Source of the DNA: Diabrotica undecimpunctata
Taxonomy: Eukaryota; Arthropoda; Insecta; Coleoptera; Chrysomelidae
Direction of reading: 5' to 3'
DNA length: 64,000 nucleotides
NCBI RefSeq assembly: GCF_040954645.1
Contig: NC_092806.1
Location: 162,188,328 to 162,252,327 of the forward strand
The first letter of the stretch is position 1. Each line of letters begins with the position of its first letter. Positions 1 to 11,326 of the stretch are shown one piece after another. The notes under the pieces were generated by a model, which did no database searches, was not told the DNA's origin, and was given only the letters and a program-made list of their open reading frames with translations. A program made the translations under genes and the position numbers.

Positions 1-90
1 ATACACGGACTCCTAAAAGGGCTTGTGCGTCGCTGTTTACTGTGTTGTGTCTTTATTACAATCTTTTTCTGTTAAGACTTTTCGTACTTT

Positions 91-520
91 GGAAAGTACA
101 CAAATTCTAATGAAAAAGGAAAAGAAAGTTATACGACAAACAGGTCATAACTAGGATACATTTTGAAGTGATCAATTGCGTCCAGAAGGGGAAAAATTAC
201 GGAAATTCTAATGAAAGAAGAAAAAATATAGAACAAGCAAAAAAGGAAGGACGACAAACAGATTATAGCAAGGTCATAATGGTCATTTTGGGTTATCAAT
301 TATGTACAGAAGTAGAGAAAGTACGGAAATTTAAATGAAAGAAGGTGAAATATAGAGGAAAGATCAAAACTACGATAACAAACAGGGTATAAGTAGGTTT
401 GGAGTGATCAAGTGGAGAACACAGGGATATTCTAATGAAAGAAGGCAAACTATGAAAGAACGAGAAACACTACGACGACAAATTAAAAAAATAGGTATAA
501 GGAACACAAAAACAACTAAA
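91..520. repeat. Degenerate tandem repeat, about four units of 100-125 bp
   Basis: A block starting near AAATTCTAATGAAA recurs at about 102, 203, 327 and 427. Each is followed by an A/G-rich stretch, then ACGACAAACAG and a GGTCATAA-like stretch, then a GTGATCAA-like stretch. Units have diverged, and spacing alternates between about 100 and 124 bp. No coding potential is seen. Confidence 0.6.
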
Positions 521-1490
521 AATACACTCTAACAAGAAGAGTTAGTGAAATATTTTTCTATATTTGTGGTACTTTTATCTGATTTTCCGGTGTTTCCTAC
601 AATACTCTTTTCTCTTTTTATTTTTTTACTTTTTCTACTTTTTATATATCTTTTTGCATGCAAAAATAAGTAAAAGAGATTTTAATACAAGAAGACTTAT
701 AACATGCTAAAACAACATTGTAATTATTTTGTTTCAGGAAACATTCTTACCAAAAACTGTAAATTATGCAATTCCTGTAACGTTTTAGGAGAATTTTATT
801 AGCATAGACCTACCGTGTATCTCTGGTATTTAAATAATCAAAAAACCGATAATTGTTTGGCATAAATCTCCGCCATGGCCAAAGTACGAGATATTTCACT
901 TAATAAAAAATAAAAGTGACAGTAGAGCATTGTTCTGTTTTTAAATATTGTTTATTGAGACGAAAACAATATAGGCATTTAAGTGTAAATCTAATTCAAT
1001 TCAAATTTTGACAGTTTTGGGTTCATGGAATATCTTTTTAGCAAAATAAGATTCTAATTCAAAAAATACAAATACACATATTTACGTTTATCCTACGTAA
1101 TACAATACTATTACAAGGAAAAAATACTGTATAGGAGTAAATGAAAGGTATTTAGCCACAATTTGTTTATGAAAGTTCATGCGGCTTCCGGCACCGTTGT
1201 CTACTATATTTGCACCACATTTTTACAGTATTCTTTTTTAGACAGCAATAATATATAGTATATTCTTAAATTACCAGAAAATACACTGTGAGATTTAACA
1301 AGAATGTTAGCTCTAAATCATTTCATTAAACTTTTCTATTTATCTTTGAATTTTCTGAATTTTTTTCTCTACACTCACTTTTTCGAGTCTGAATCCGACT
1401 ACAATTTTTCTGCGCAGTCTCGTGTCTTGTGCTACGTCTACTGCTTTTTATAATCCAGTTAATTTTATCATGTATATTATATCAGTAACA
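521..1490. other. No recognisable gene
   Basis: AT-rich sequence with no long open frame and no transposon protein similarity that I could recognise. It contains poly-T and poly-A runs only. Confidence 0.4.
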
Positions 1491-1494
1491 TGTA

Positions 1495-1666
1495 TATAAT
1501 ATCTCCTTCACGAAGAGCTGAGGCATCAACGTTATCACAATTAACGTCCTTGCATTCCTTGTAAATCATTCAACGTTTTCTGGGAAAAAGCTCTTTAAGA
1601 AAACCTCACAGAAAAGAGTCTAAAAGGGTTAAATCGCACGATCTGGGTGGCCAATTAACGTCAGCT
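1495..1666 (-). pseudogene. Relic of a Tc1/mariner-type transposase, C-terminal part
   Basis: On the minus strand, translation near 1600-1665 gives DVNWPPRSCDLT followed by LDSFL. This matches the region around the last catalytic acidic residue of Tc1/mariner-superfamily transposases (family form DVNWPPRSCDLTPLDFFLWG). A stop and frame loss follow within about 20 codons. It abuts an RTE fragment in the same orientation, so one probably inserted into the other. Only a scrap remains. Confidence 0.55.
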
Positions 1667-2165
1667 TCACGTGAGCACATTCGGTGAAAAGCTTGGCTAA
1701 AACCTGGATAATTTTATTTCCACCTAGTTTGGTCGCTACGATCACTACCCCGTCATCGACAGGGATTTGTAATTTTTCATTTCTAAAAGTGCTGTTTTGA
1801 TTTCGTATGGAGTTATTTCTGGCATTAATTCTGATCCCTGGTTTGTGATTTTTGACAGGGGCTGATCTTGCCTTTCGTCGGTGCTCTCATACATTTCGTA
1901 ATAAAAGGATTCGACTTCAAGGATTTTGGTTCTATCAGCAGTAATGTTTCCATATTTGTTTTTTATTTGGTACATATTTTTGTTGCCTATGTTGTTTGTA
2001 TTTCACCTCAAAACTTTTAAACTTTTGTTTTCTTGAATTATTTTAATTATTTCTCTTGAATTGTTTTCTCTTACGTCTTTTCAGATTGACCAGTGGATAT
2101 CGTTATTAATTTCTTCATTGTTGTGCAGTTGGAGTCGTATTTTTGCTATTTCCTATTACTATATA
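1666..2165 (-). pseudogene. RTE-type non-LTR retrotransposon fragment (copy A)
   Basis: The minus-strand translation covers the linker between endonuclease and reverse transcriptase and the first RT blocks: an open stretch MYQIKNKYGNITADRTKILE, then SFYYEMYES, NQGSELMPEIT, a K-N-x-S motif and, across stops, IQVLAKLFTECAH. The same order occurs in copies B (4.0-5.5 kb) and C (32.2-33.7 kb), so all three are one family. Stops and frame changes make it inactive. The YADD active-site block is not present. Confidence 0.75.
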
Positions 2166-2204
2166 CCTAGAACTAAAAACTTACTGCTAGATCAAAAGAT
2201 AAGC

Positions 2205-2830
2205 GTGAATTTAAACGTGGTCAGAAGACGATCCACGTCAAGGACGGTCAAAAAGAGCAATAACACCAGAAATCGTAGAAAAAATATAGGATGTCGTATT
2301 TGAATATCTTCGACTGAAAGAGATTTACCTACTAGAAACCCTAGACCTACCATTGGCCAGTGGAAGTAATATTTTTACTAAAGAATTGGGTTTCAGAGGG
2401 CTTGTGTTCACAATGGGTGCCGCATTCGCTAACAATGGAACAACATACATACATTCAAATACGACGATTTTGTGCATCGATTTAGTATTTATATTAGAGC
2501 ATATATATTATTTATATTAGCATATTTATTAGAGAGTTGGCTCTATCACCATGATCATTGAATCAAGAGACTAAGAAGTGATGTGAACCTGGTTCTTCGG
2601 CAACAGTATTCGACCAAGAAGGTGTCAGCAACAGTTTTTTGGGATACGGAAGGAATTTTGTTTATAGATTAGTTGCAGTACAATTCTGAATATTATTGTA
2701 ACCTTTTAAATCAACTGAAGGAAAAAAATCGTGAAAAACGACTCGATTTGCAGAAGAAAAAAATCCCTTTTCATAAGGACAATGCATCGATTTAACAAAT
2801 TTATAATATTTTTCATCAAATTTCTATCCA
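2205..2830 (+). pseudogene. Mariner transposase relic
   Basis: Three-frame reading recovers the mariner protein in order: WSEDDPRQGRSKRAITPEIV (linker after the helix-turn-helix), a stretch matching LGFRGLCSQWVPHSLT, WLYHHDH, KKVSATVFWDTEGILFID (around the second catalytic D), YYCNLLNQLK and KKKIPFHKDNA. Many stops and frameshifts separate the blocks, so this is an old dead copy. Terminal inverted repeats were not identified. Confidence 0.8.
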
Positions 2831-3960
2831 GCAGCAGTTTTTGAAGGCGTATTTTTTTTAATCTTGTTTCAGGCTTTATCGCATTCGTTAGTAAGATCTT
2901 TTTTACGTTTCCTGTACAATTAAATTATGAAACGTTTCAAAAATCAATGGTCAGTTGTGACTTTTTGTCAGAACTCCCTGTTAGGTATACAAATGGACTC
3001 TTCCGCTGCGACTGTATAAAATTAAAATATGAAAATGTTTTACTAGCAACCCTTTTTATCGGACTTTAATACAATAGCCGAACTGATAATTGCCAAATAT
3101 ACATATAAATATATATTTATAGACAGTATAGAATCCTCATTTATCTGGACACACAAAATGAGTGTAACAAATTTATATACTTAAACTTTTACCACATTTG
3201 TGGTAGGTTTTTGTATAGTTTTCTAGCTTTAATATATTTGTTTCTTTGATATTTACACATCCAGTCTAATTTTCCTTGTAGTATATATGTAGGTAATTGA
3301 TTACAACAAAAAATATGTACAATGTATAAAGTAATTTCCGTGAACCACCAAAAAACGTCAAACTAAATTTGAATAAACGTGCAGTGTGAATTTTAAAAAT
3401 AAACCCTTCTTCGGACAAACACCCGAATCATTCGCGCTTTTTATCATTGTCGTATTTATTACTAAACGTTTTTATACAAAAATTTGTAGTCCAGAGTTTA
3501 GTTTTAAGATCATACTGTATATGCTGCGAGAAACACTTGTTCTAAGCGATGATTGTAGCATTGTTTCGTAAGTTTATTATTAGTATACATGATTATCTTA
3601 CATAAAAAATTATACAGTCTGGACCTAAGTGCCAATAGTGGTTTCAAAAATGGTATTTCTTTAATTTTTCTACCTTTAGTAGCTAATTTTAGGGTCTTAT
3701 TTCGTATAATTTATGGATTAAACAAAGTGTTCAAAATAATGAGAGAATGTCAACTAAGACTATACGTTCTGTAATTTTGGTCAACCAAAATGACACTGAT
3801 AGATACGAGGATGAGTTTAAAAGTCTCAAGTGAATTCCAGTTTGACAGAAACCCCGTTTTTCTTTTTGTTCTGTTGATTCCTATCATCTGCGATTGTAAA
3901 AACACCCGGTCGTCATTGGTCATCATTTTCGCCAACTCTTTCGACTTCTCAGAGGTATTT
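2831..3960. other. No recognisable gene
   Basis: AT-rich DNA with short open frames (3386-3571, 3589-3774, 3790-4035) that have no family resemblance and no codon signature. I treat them as chance. Confidence 0.4.
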
Positions 3961-3967
3961 TGCCATA

Positions 3968-4017
3968 TACTTCTATATAATTCCTCGAAGAGTTTTACGA
4001 GGAATTATATGGAAGTA
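3968..4017. repeat. 20-bp inverted repeat with a 10-base loop
   Basis: TACTTCTATATAATTCCTCG (3968-3987) faces CGAGGAATTATATGGAAGTA (3998-4017) with one mismatch. The right arm encodes the EELYGSRR motif at the start of RTE copy B; the left arm encodes EELYRS on the minus strand. This suggests an inverted duplication at the truncation point of the RTE copy. Confidence 0.6.
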
Positions 4018-5476
4018 GACGAGAAGATCAAATGAATACAAACAGCCATTTCAAAGAAGATCATGAATCAAGGTTCCGAACTAATGCCAGAAATAAAGGT
4101 AGATGAGATTCAAAAGCATCAATAAAAATGAAAAACAACAAAGCCACAGGAGAGGATGGAATTGCAATAGAAGCTATCGCGAATGGATGAGATATGCTAT
4201 TAAATAAATTAAGAAAACTGTTTAATATATGTTTGCAGCAGATAGAATTGCCAAAAGAATGGAACAATGCTATAACCATCCTTTTGCATACAAAGGAGAT
4301 AGAACGGACCTAGAAAATTATAGTCCTATTAGCCTGTTGAACCACATATACAAGCTCTTCACTAGGTTAGTGACATCAAGATTGGAGAAAAAATTAGATT
4401 TCTACCAACCGAGAGAGCAGGCAGGATTCCGTTCAAATTATGGTACCAATGATCACCTCCATACAGTAAATACACTCATTGAAAAATCTATAGAATACAA
4501 TAAACCTCTTGTTCTCATTTTCGTAGATTTTCATAAAGCGTTCGACACGATCGAAATAAACAGCCTTATAGAAGCAATGAATGACAGCAGGATTGACCAT
4601 AGGTATAGTGAACGTATTTACAATATTTACAAAAATGCCACTATGACTATTAAGATACACGATAAATCCGACCAATAAAAATAAAACGTGGGCTAAGGCA
4701 AGGAGATACATTGTCACCGAAATGATTCATAACGGCATTAGAGTATGCCTTAAAGATGGTCAGTTGGGACCACAAAGGAGTAACAATAAACGGCGAAAAG
4801 TTTAACCATCTCCGTTTCGTAGATGACATCGTTCTTATCACAGATAATTTAGGAAGGATTAAATGAATTGGACTTTGGATGTTCGAAGATAGGCCTCAGA
4901 ATAAACTTGACCAAAACTAAGTTTATGACAAATATGGTTCCCAATAACCATTTAACTATTCAAGACAAAGTAGTAGAACTGGCCGAGAAATATATGTATT
5001 TGGGTCATGAAATAAGAATCAGCAGGGATAACCATACACGCGAAATCTAGATACGAATTACTTTAGCGTGGGCAGCTTTTGGAAAACTGCGAGCCACATT
5101 TAGGGCAAACATACCAATTAGCCTCAAAAGAAAAGTGTTTGACCAATTCGTATTACCGGTCATGACCTATGGGGTGGAAACTATGACTCTAATCAAGACT
5201 ACGGCTTCGAAATTCAGAGTGGCACAGAGACCAATGGAACGATCTATGCTGGAAGCATAATGGAACTGAAATGGAACTGGACAGGCCATGTAGCAAGAAT
5301 GTATGACTCACGATAGACGAGTAAAATTACAAATTGGAGGCCAAGAGCAGACAAACGTAGTAGAGAAAGACCACTTACCCGTTGGGCTGACGACATCAGG
5401 CGTATCACCAAAAATTGGCAACAACATCGTAAAGAATTGAGGAGAGAATGAAGGCATGATGATGATGATGATGATT
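4018..5476 (+). pseudogene. RTE-type retrotransposon, 5'-truncated (copy B)
   Basis: Reverse transcriptase blocks appear in order: NQGSELMPEIK, a KNNKATGEDGIAIEAI stretch, LENYSPISLLNHIYKLFTRL (4310-4370), [28 protein letters not shown] (first catalytic Asp), then FRFVDDIVLITDN (4812-4850, the catalytic box in FVDD form), then the C-terminal ETMTLIKT and the arginine-rich SRERPLTRWADDIRRITKNW tail near 5360-5410. Stops at 4676, 4863 and 5050 break it. The 3' end is a (GAT/ATG)n microsatellite at about 5457-5475, as is usual for RTE elements, which lack a poly(A) tail. The endonuclease domain is absent. Confidence 0.85.
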
Positions 5477-5639
5477 ATATATTCAGCTCAACAGGCCTAG
5501 GAGGCTCAAGGCTCCAAAAGATTGCTTCCATTTTTTTGTATCATTTGCTAGATTTTCTTTTATCCGACGTTCTCTTTTTACACTAGCCTTAGTGTTTAAT
5601 CATTCTTTGGTAATTCTTCATTTCGGATGGAAGTGACCT

Positions 5640-5830
5640 TATTAAGATAACTACGAGTATGTTAAACAGGCGAGTCGGAACGATATGGAGGTGACGAAAT
5701 AAACTCAGATATCTTTACGATGTGGAGCAAGATTTGAGAGAGATTGGAGTGAGGAGAAGAAAGACACTCGATAGAAAAGGATGGAAGGATGTTTTATCCT
5801 AGGCTCCAGCGCCACCTGACGATCAAATTT
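5640..5830 (+). pseudogene. Non-LTR retrotransposon C-terminal fragment
   Basis: Translation gives LYDVEQDLREIGVRRRKTLD followed by RKGWKDVL and QAPAPPDDQ. This is the typical C-terminal RWxDxVxxDLxxxGVxxWxxxAxDRxxWxxxL tail of many insect non-LTR polymerases. Nothing upstream of the tail is preserved. The clade cannot be fixed from so little. Confidence 0.5.
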
Positions 5831-6929
5831 CTGTCTTTATTTTTATAATATTTTGGTGTGGTGTGGTGGATCTGGGCTCGATTTCGTTTTATTTGTTGGT
5901 AGAAGTTCCTGAGTTGCTTATTTTTAAAATCTTCTTCAATACAACTCAATTTCTGCTTCAAGAACTACCTTTTTTCCTGTCATCTTCTGCGTTTCCCGTC
6001 TTTTTTCAGCATATGCTTTTTTACTTCCTATTTTCCATCTCTATTGCTTTACAGAATTAAGTGAGTTAGTTTGTACCTCTCATTTCGTTAAGCATAACCT
6101 GAGCCTTTCGCTAGAATGTGGAAGAAATGGCTCAATAGCAAGTCTTCGATAGAAAAGAATATTACAGATAACAACAAGGAATAAAGATAACTGTGGAAGA
6201 GTCACAAAAATTGTCAAAAAATTTACAAATAAAATTTTCAATATATAATTTGTGTTAAATTCAGTATAGGTAACTTTTTGTCCATGATCTACAATGCTTG
6301 TTGTGTAGATTCTGGACAAACTTCAGTTTTTTTCATAATAAGCCCTTTTAAAATATGAAAACACAAAATTTAATAAAGTAATCTTAACCACAAACCCACT
6401 GGGTCCTAGACTGCAATAAAAATAAGTAACCAGTGTTTCAAATCAGCCATTTCTTGACATTGTAACATCTGTCCATGTAAACAAACAAAATCCAGTCGCA
6501 ATCCATATTTCGACTGTTTTCTACTGCTTAAAAATCTTACAAAACCATTCCAATGACTTGTAGCTAAACGCTGTATCTTCCAAAGGGACAATGAATACAG
6601 ACTTTGCTGCTTTAAATAATTTGTTAATAGTCCAGTACATGACGGATTTCGTCTTCAAATGTTTTTGGACACGATCAGTTGAGATGAAACTTTGAGAGAA
6701 TTTCTGGAATGGTTTAAAAATAAAAGTTTTATAGAGTTGATGTGTGTTTGTAAATTGGTGAAGGGAGTATTTCCATTTATTTCGAGGTAACGAAAAATGT
6801 GAGACAAAATGTACCTTGAAATTAGAATTGTTTTGATATTATCTGTCACAAAAAGACAATTTTCAATTTTATGTTCTGTCTCCATGGACATAAGTCAAAC
6901 TGAGAAGTTTTTGATTCTTTGATAGCATG
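5831..6929. other. No recognisable gene
   Basis: Short open frames on both strands (5863-6060 plus; 6080-6319, 6406-6591 and 6655-6891 minus) have no family motif that I recognise. They may be decayed transposon sequence. Confidence 0.4.
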
Positions 6930-7235
6930 GTAGAAAGGGCCTCACTTCACCCCACTTTGACCTTTGATCCCATTTTTTGGTGAAGGCGTGTATTATGTCA
7001 TGTTATGTGTACGTCAGATCATCTTAGGTGTGCGTCAGATGACGTTAGGTGTAAGTGAGGTCACGTCAGGTGTACATCAGCTGACAAACGATGTTAAATG
7101 TGACGTAATTCGACACAAAATGTGACCCGACGTACACCTTATGTGACCTGACGTACACCTAACGTGTCATAATACACGCCTCCACCAAAAAATGGGAACA
7201 AAGCTCAAAGTGGGGTGAAGTGAGGCACTTTCTAC
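6930..7235. mobile_element. Foldback MITE with sub-repeats in each arm
   Basis: The left arm starts GTAGAAAGGGCCTCACTTCA and the right arm, read in reverse complement, starts GTAGAAAGTGCCTCACTTCA. Both continue through CCATTTTTTGGTG and GCGTGTATTATG. Inside each arm are several degenerate copies of a roughly 21-bp unit like TTAGGTGTACGTCAGRTCACG. There is no coding capacity and no clear TSD, so the superfamily is unassigned. Confidence 0.8.
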
Positions 7236-8725
7236 TTAGTATGTTACTTATTTGTGATTTAAAATATAAAACAAATATAGTAGTACAAGATCCCACTGCA
7301 GGATCACTACATTCATGATGTAATTAATCAAACTCACATTTTTACACACATTTAAAATTAGGAGAACATAATTGGGCTTAGAGCCATAGGATGTATGGAT
7401 GGATGTTTTACATCATGAGCATCTCGCAAAATGATGAAGATGTTGTTCATTCATTTGAATAGGTACCTCTTTTCCTCTCTCTATCCTTACTGCTATTCTA
7501 GTTGTCATTTCTATATACGTCTACGTGTATAACATCTATATTTATGTATTAAATTTTACTCTTCCAAGGTAACTATTTTGCCCACTATAAAACTAATAAT
7601 TTTCTGATATATTACGTCTTGACATTCCTTTCCATCAGTGGTAAAGGTGATTTTAAAGTATTTGTTTTATTTTATATGTATAATTAAAGGTTCCTACATT
7701 TGAGGCTGTTGTATTTCTACAACCGAGAGATGCGTTGATTTTTTTACAGCTAAAACTTAACACACATCACGAACATATAACTGTTATTTTCGACAGTACG
7801 GAACAGTTTACTCTCAAATTTTCAAGTGATCCAAAATAATTCGGAGCTAAAGCCCTTTTTCACCATCGTTTACTGGACTATATTGTTTGGAATAACTTGT
7901 ATGATGAACTAGTCAATGAATAATTTTAGCTTATTTATCATGAACGTGATTTAGTATAAAAATGAATTATTATATTTATTTCCAACGTATAGGTAGAAAC
8001 ATTATGATAATATAAAAAAAATTTTGTTAACGTTTTTATTATTTCAGAAACTATAAATGAATAAAATTAATTTTAATAATTATTGTGTTGAATATTTCAA
8101 TTGCCCACAATTTACATAGAATAACTATTAACTGTAATATTTTCACACTCGAGATAAAGTAATAGACAAAATGTTTAAAGAAATTTACAGCATGGGCGAC
8201 TCAAACAAATTTAAAATGTTTACCTACGCCCACCGGTATTGGGGAGATATAACAATAGCCGACCCCTATTAACAATAGGCCAGTTTTATTTTAATTAAAA
8301 AATTAATAAAAAACCCAAAAAACTCAAAAAAACTAACAAAAAGAAGAAAGTTGCCAAAAAAAACAGCAAAACCCTAATACCGGGCAAGAAAAGCCCACAT
8401 CCTCGAGCGACGAATCACCGAACTGGATATAGCCCATAGGGGGGACTGGAGGCCCGAATATGCAACTTTAAATCGAAGATAAGTCACTAGAGAAAGCAGA
8501 AAAAGAGCTCCCCACGCTAGCCTGCATTGATCGGGATAGGATATCGTATTGGAGTTTTTAACTCTCACACGAAGTACTTTGCTGGTAGAGAGTCCCTATC
8601 GCACATTATATCGCGAGTGCTATAGGGGAAAAAGAGATGGTCTAAAGCATTGGAACGCGGTGAAGTGGTTCCTGTGTACATAAATTAATCCTCTTCGCCC
8701 CAAATTATAACACTCAAATATCATT
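7236..8725. other. No recognisable gene
   Basis: AT-rich to about 8340. At 8360-8720 base composition becomes more balanced, with CCTCGAGCGACGAATCACCG and GGGGGGACTGGAGGCCCG. This may be the 5' region of the RTE copy that follows, but I cannot show it. Confidence 0.35.
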
Positions 8726-8729
8726 TAAA

Positions 8730-9440
8730 GGGCTGTGCATGTCTCTTCGCGATCATCAGCTCCTGGTATTGTACGTTCGACTTAGTTTTAAAGTCCCCAA
8801 AAGAAGACCCCTAAGAAAAGTCATGTCTCTCATCCATTAAAAATCAATGACTTCCAACAAAATCTAGAAGAAGCTCTTTCTTTAAACCAGGGAGATAGTG
8901 ACCCTGAGAGCACTTGGATCTATCTCAAATGTAAGGTAATCGAGGCTGCAGAAGACTGTGAGGCAGCGGTTTCCACGGGCCGTAAGCCGTGGATATCCGA
9001 TAATACGTGGACTGTGATTCTGTAATCTAAAGACCGATATTGACGAAATATTGGAAACATGGCGGAACTTCTGTGGCGAGCTATATAAAAATAACGAGAT
9101 ACCAGCAGAATATTAGTGGCCCCCTGTTTACCCTAGAGAACCTACTGTCTTACTCGCTGAAGTCAAAGATGCAATTAAATCGCTAAAGAGAAACAATTCG
9201 AGATTAAAAAAAGGCTATCCAAAATTTGTCTGTAACATATTTTGCAATTTTTCGGTCATGTGAGAGATAATTTGTTCCTGGAAACGTTCCGGGGAGAAGA
9301 TCAAGAGGACGATCACCAACTAGATGGTTCGACCAAATTAAGAATTTAGCTGGAAACTCATTCTGCAAAGCTCTTAGAGCAGTTGAAAGTAGAGACCAAT
9401 TTAGAAAAATTGTTAGAAATATTGGAAGAAATCACTCTCA
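8730..9440 (+). pseudogene. RTE-type retrotransposon, internally deleted (copy G)
   Basis: The end of an endonuclease domain (a SDHQLL-like block near 8745-8800) is followed by a linker reading QNLEEALSLNQGDSDPESTW and KPWISDNTW. The pre-RT block reads ELYKNNEIPAEY, then PREPTVLLAEVKDAIKSLKR (to about 9200). Then most of the RT is missing and the C-terminal tail follows: YFGHVMRDN, GRRSRGRSPTRWFDQIKNLA and ALRAVESRDQFRKIVRNIGR (9240-9430). The order is that of insect RTE polyproteins, with the central RT deleted. Several stops occur. Confidence 0.75.
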
Positions 9441-9652
9441 GTAGTGGGAAAACGACAAGAAAGAGAGCATGTCTCTTCTTGAGGTGGTGGATGGACTGAC
9501 ACACAAAACAGAAAACTTTTTTGGGTGAGATTCATCGAATGTTTTAACTGTTTTATATGTTTAGCAGCTGTTCTACGTTCTTTGACAGTGGGAAACTTTC
9601 CCGTTGAAAAGTACGTTGCCCTAGTTGTTTTTAGAGTATTAGGGCCTACGTC
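9413..9652 (-). pseudogene. Non-LTR retrotransposon relic, downstream half
   Basis: The open minus-strand frame includes GPNTLKTTRATYFSTG. Together with the piece at 11609-11665 (VATRNTVLRKLAT) it resembles the post-RT region of insect non-LTR elements, where ATRNxxLRKL, PxTLKTTALALCYST and AEYACPVW follow one another. The two halves are separated precisely by the Mutator-like element and its TSD, so this relic is the target site. The 9440-9600 end is also open but I cannot place it. Confidence 0.5.
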
Positions 9653-9929
9653 GGGCGTAGGAAATTTCGACACTAAGCAGGTAGCGACTAAAATTTAATG
9701 GCAATTTTCGACACCAGCCCCAATTCCCGTTTTTATCTTACAGGTATATTCGACACCAAATAAATATAGCTGCGACATAAATAAAATACCATAATTATTA
9801 ATTAATTTATTTATTTTAATAAAAGTAATGTGCATTTTATTTCTTTATAACTGTAATAATATCTAAATATAATACAACTAGTACCTAATTTTTGTACATT
9901 TTACCGTTAATATAGTTGTATACAATGAT

Positions 9930-11090
9930 TTATTTGCTATTATAGGAATGATAAGATACAGCTTTTATAAAATCTAACCTACGTATTTGTTGGGATCGTA
10001 GTTTATCCATCATTTTCTCCAAAAATGCCAATTTAGCCTTAACAGTAGTATCTTTGATTTTTGCTGGTATATGTAAACTATTTATTTTGACATAAGTGTC
10101 TACTTGAAATTCTTTTAACTTTTCAATAAAAATAGAAGGATGTGTTGAATAAAAAGAAGAATTAAATCTCGAATGAAAGGATTCACAGGCATTTGTGGTC
10201 CTCGCAATAGACGGATTCTGATTAGACCATATGTGTGGTGGAAATAGAGCGCTATCGAAAATGTAATTTTCCAGTAAATAATCTGCATATATATCAAGTG
10301 TTGCGTTTATAGGTTTATATGACATTAAATCATAAAGAAAGCATTCTTCAACTTCTGCTGGATTTAAATAAGTTAAACCAAACGTATGCCTTGACCATTT
10401 TCCAATTTCTGAATTTGTATCCTTATATTCTTGTACCAAACCCAAAGATTGAATTTTTTTAAACCAGTTTTGGTGTAAGTGAAAACGGCATCCACTAATT
10501 TTTGCATTGGGCCACATATACAATAAAGCACAGTGAATTGCTTTTTCAAAGTCCACAAATATTTCAGTTGGCTCTAATGATAATTGAAATGTTTCAAAAA
10601 TCTTAGACCTTAATAAAGAAAATAAATTTTTGTATGTCACTGATAATTTGTCCTTTAACAAACAGTATGCTAAAGGAACATAATGTCCATTTTCCAAGCC
10701 ATGTATAGTAAATAATTGTAGAAAGTATTTGGTACTGTATGAAAATGTACCATCCATATACAAAGTTTTTAATTTACACAACAAACGAATATTTGTCTCG
10801 CATGAAAATACAATTACATTTAATTCAGGATGATTTAAAAACAAAAAACTTTCATTGCGACAGGTTTTAGGAGAATAATTACTAACCGCGTTATAGACTT
10901 CTGATATGCTTCTTGGTAACGGACCTGGTAACAGTTTACGACGACAGTTGTAAATGTTCTTTCTTATGCTAGCTATGTCAGGAACCGTCAGCAAATTGGC
11001 ATCACACTCAGCAACAGCAGTTCTTGTAATTTTGGCAGGCTTTTCCGATATGTCCTCTTGGGCTTTTCTTTTACATGCATTACCATGCAT
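9930..11090 (-). CDS. MULE DDE transposase
   Basis: 386 aa, a Mutator-superfamily transposase core that would cut and join element ends in the nucleus. All three catalytic acids of the RNase H fold are visible: D113 in LYMDGTF, D180 in IFVDFEKA and E303 in TNACESFHSRF. The C-x-x-x-x-H pair after the second Asp (C201, H206 in GCRFHLHQNW) is the zinc-binding insertion typical of MULEs. The first ATG overlaps the stop of the upstream FLYWCH frame in the sequence TAATG. In related FLYWCH-MULE proteins these parts form one polypeptide, so the split is probably a frameshift from a small local duplication (ATGGTAA occurs twice at the junction). Re-initiation from TAATG is an alternative. Confidence 0.85.
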   Translation of the reverse strand: MHGNACKRKAQEDISEKPAKITRTAVAECDANLLTVPDIASIRKNIYNCRRKLLPGPLPRSISEVYNAVSNYSPKTCRNESFLFLNHPELNVIVFSCETNIRLLCKLKTLYMDGTFSYSTKYFLQLFTIHGLENGHYVPLAYCLLKDKLSVTYKNLFSLLRSKIFETFQLSLEPTEIFVDFEKAIHCALLYMWPNAKISGCRFHLHQNWFKKIQSLGLVQEYKDTNSEIGKWSRHTFGLTYLNPAEVEECFLYDLMSYKPINATLDIYADYLLENYIFDSALFPPHIWSNQNPSIARTTNACESFHSRFNSSFYSTHPSIFIEKLKEFQVDTYVKINSLHIPAKIKDTTVKAKLAFLEKMMDKLRSQQIRRLDFIKAVSYHSYNSK

Positions 11091-11326
11091 TACGTTACCA
11101 TCTTTATTTCAAGCTTTTTTGGATCGGCTTCATGATTATGTACCAAATCACTTCTTGTGATGGTGAGGTCCTCACAGCCTATTGTAAACACTTTTGCGGA
11201 ACACTTAGTGTTTCTTTGGATGCAGCGCCAAAATATCTCGCCGCTTTTTAACACTTTCTGTTTCGAGAACGAATGATGCTCCACCACTAATAAATCTCGA
11301 CCACGGGAACTTTTTATCAAACTCAT
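11090..11326 (-). CDS. FLYWCH zinc-finger N-terminal part of the MULE transposase
   Basis: 78 aa. It shows the FLYWCH pattern: a hydrophobic strand (VVEHHSFSKQK), then G-E-I-F-W-R-C, a second Cys in the KCSAKVFT block, and a closing HNHE. This C2H2 DNA-binding module is characteristic of eukaryotic MULE transposases and of host FLYWCH proteins derived from them. It presumably binds the element ends. Its stop codon overlaps the transposase ATG. It lies inside the terminal repeats, so it is a transposon gene and not a domesticated host gene. Confidence 0.8.
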   Translation of the reverse strand: MSLIKSSRGRDLLVVEHHSFSKQKVLKSGEIFWRCIQRNTKCSAKVFTIGCEDLTITRSDLVHNHEADPKKLEIKMVT

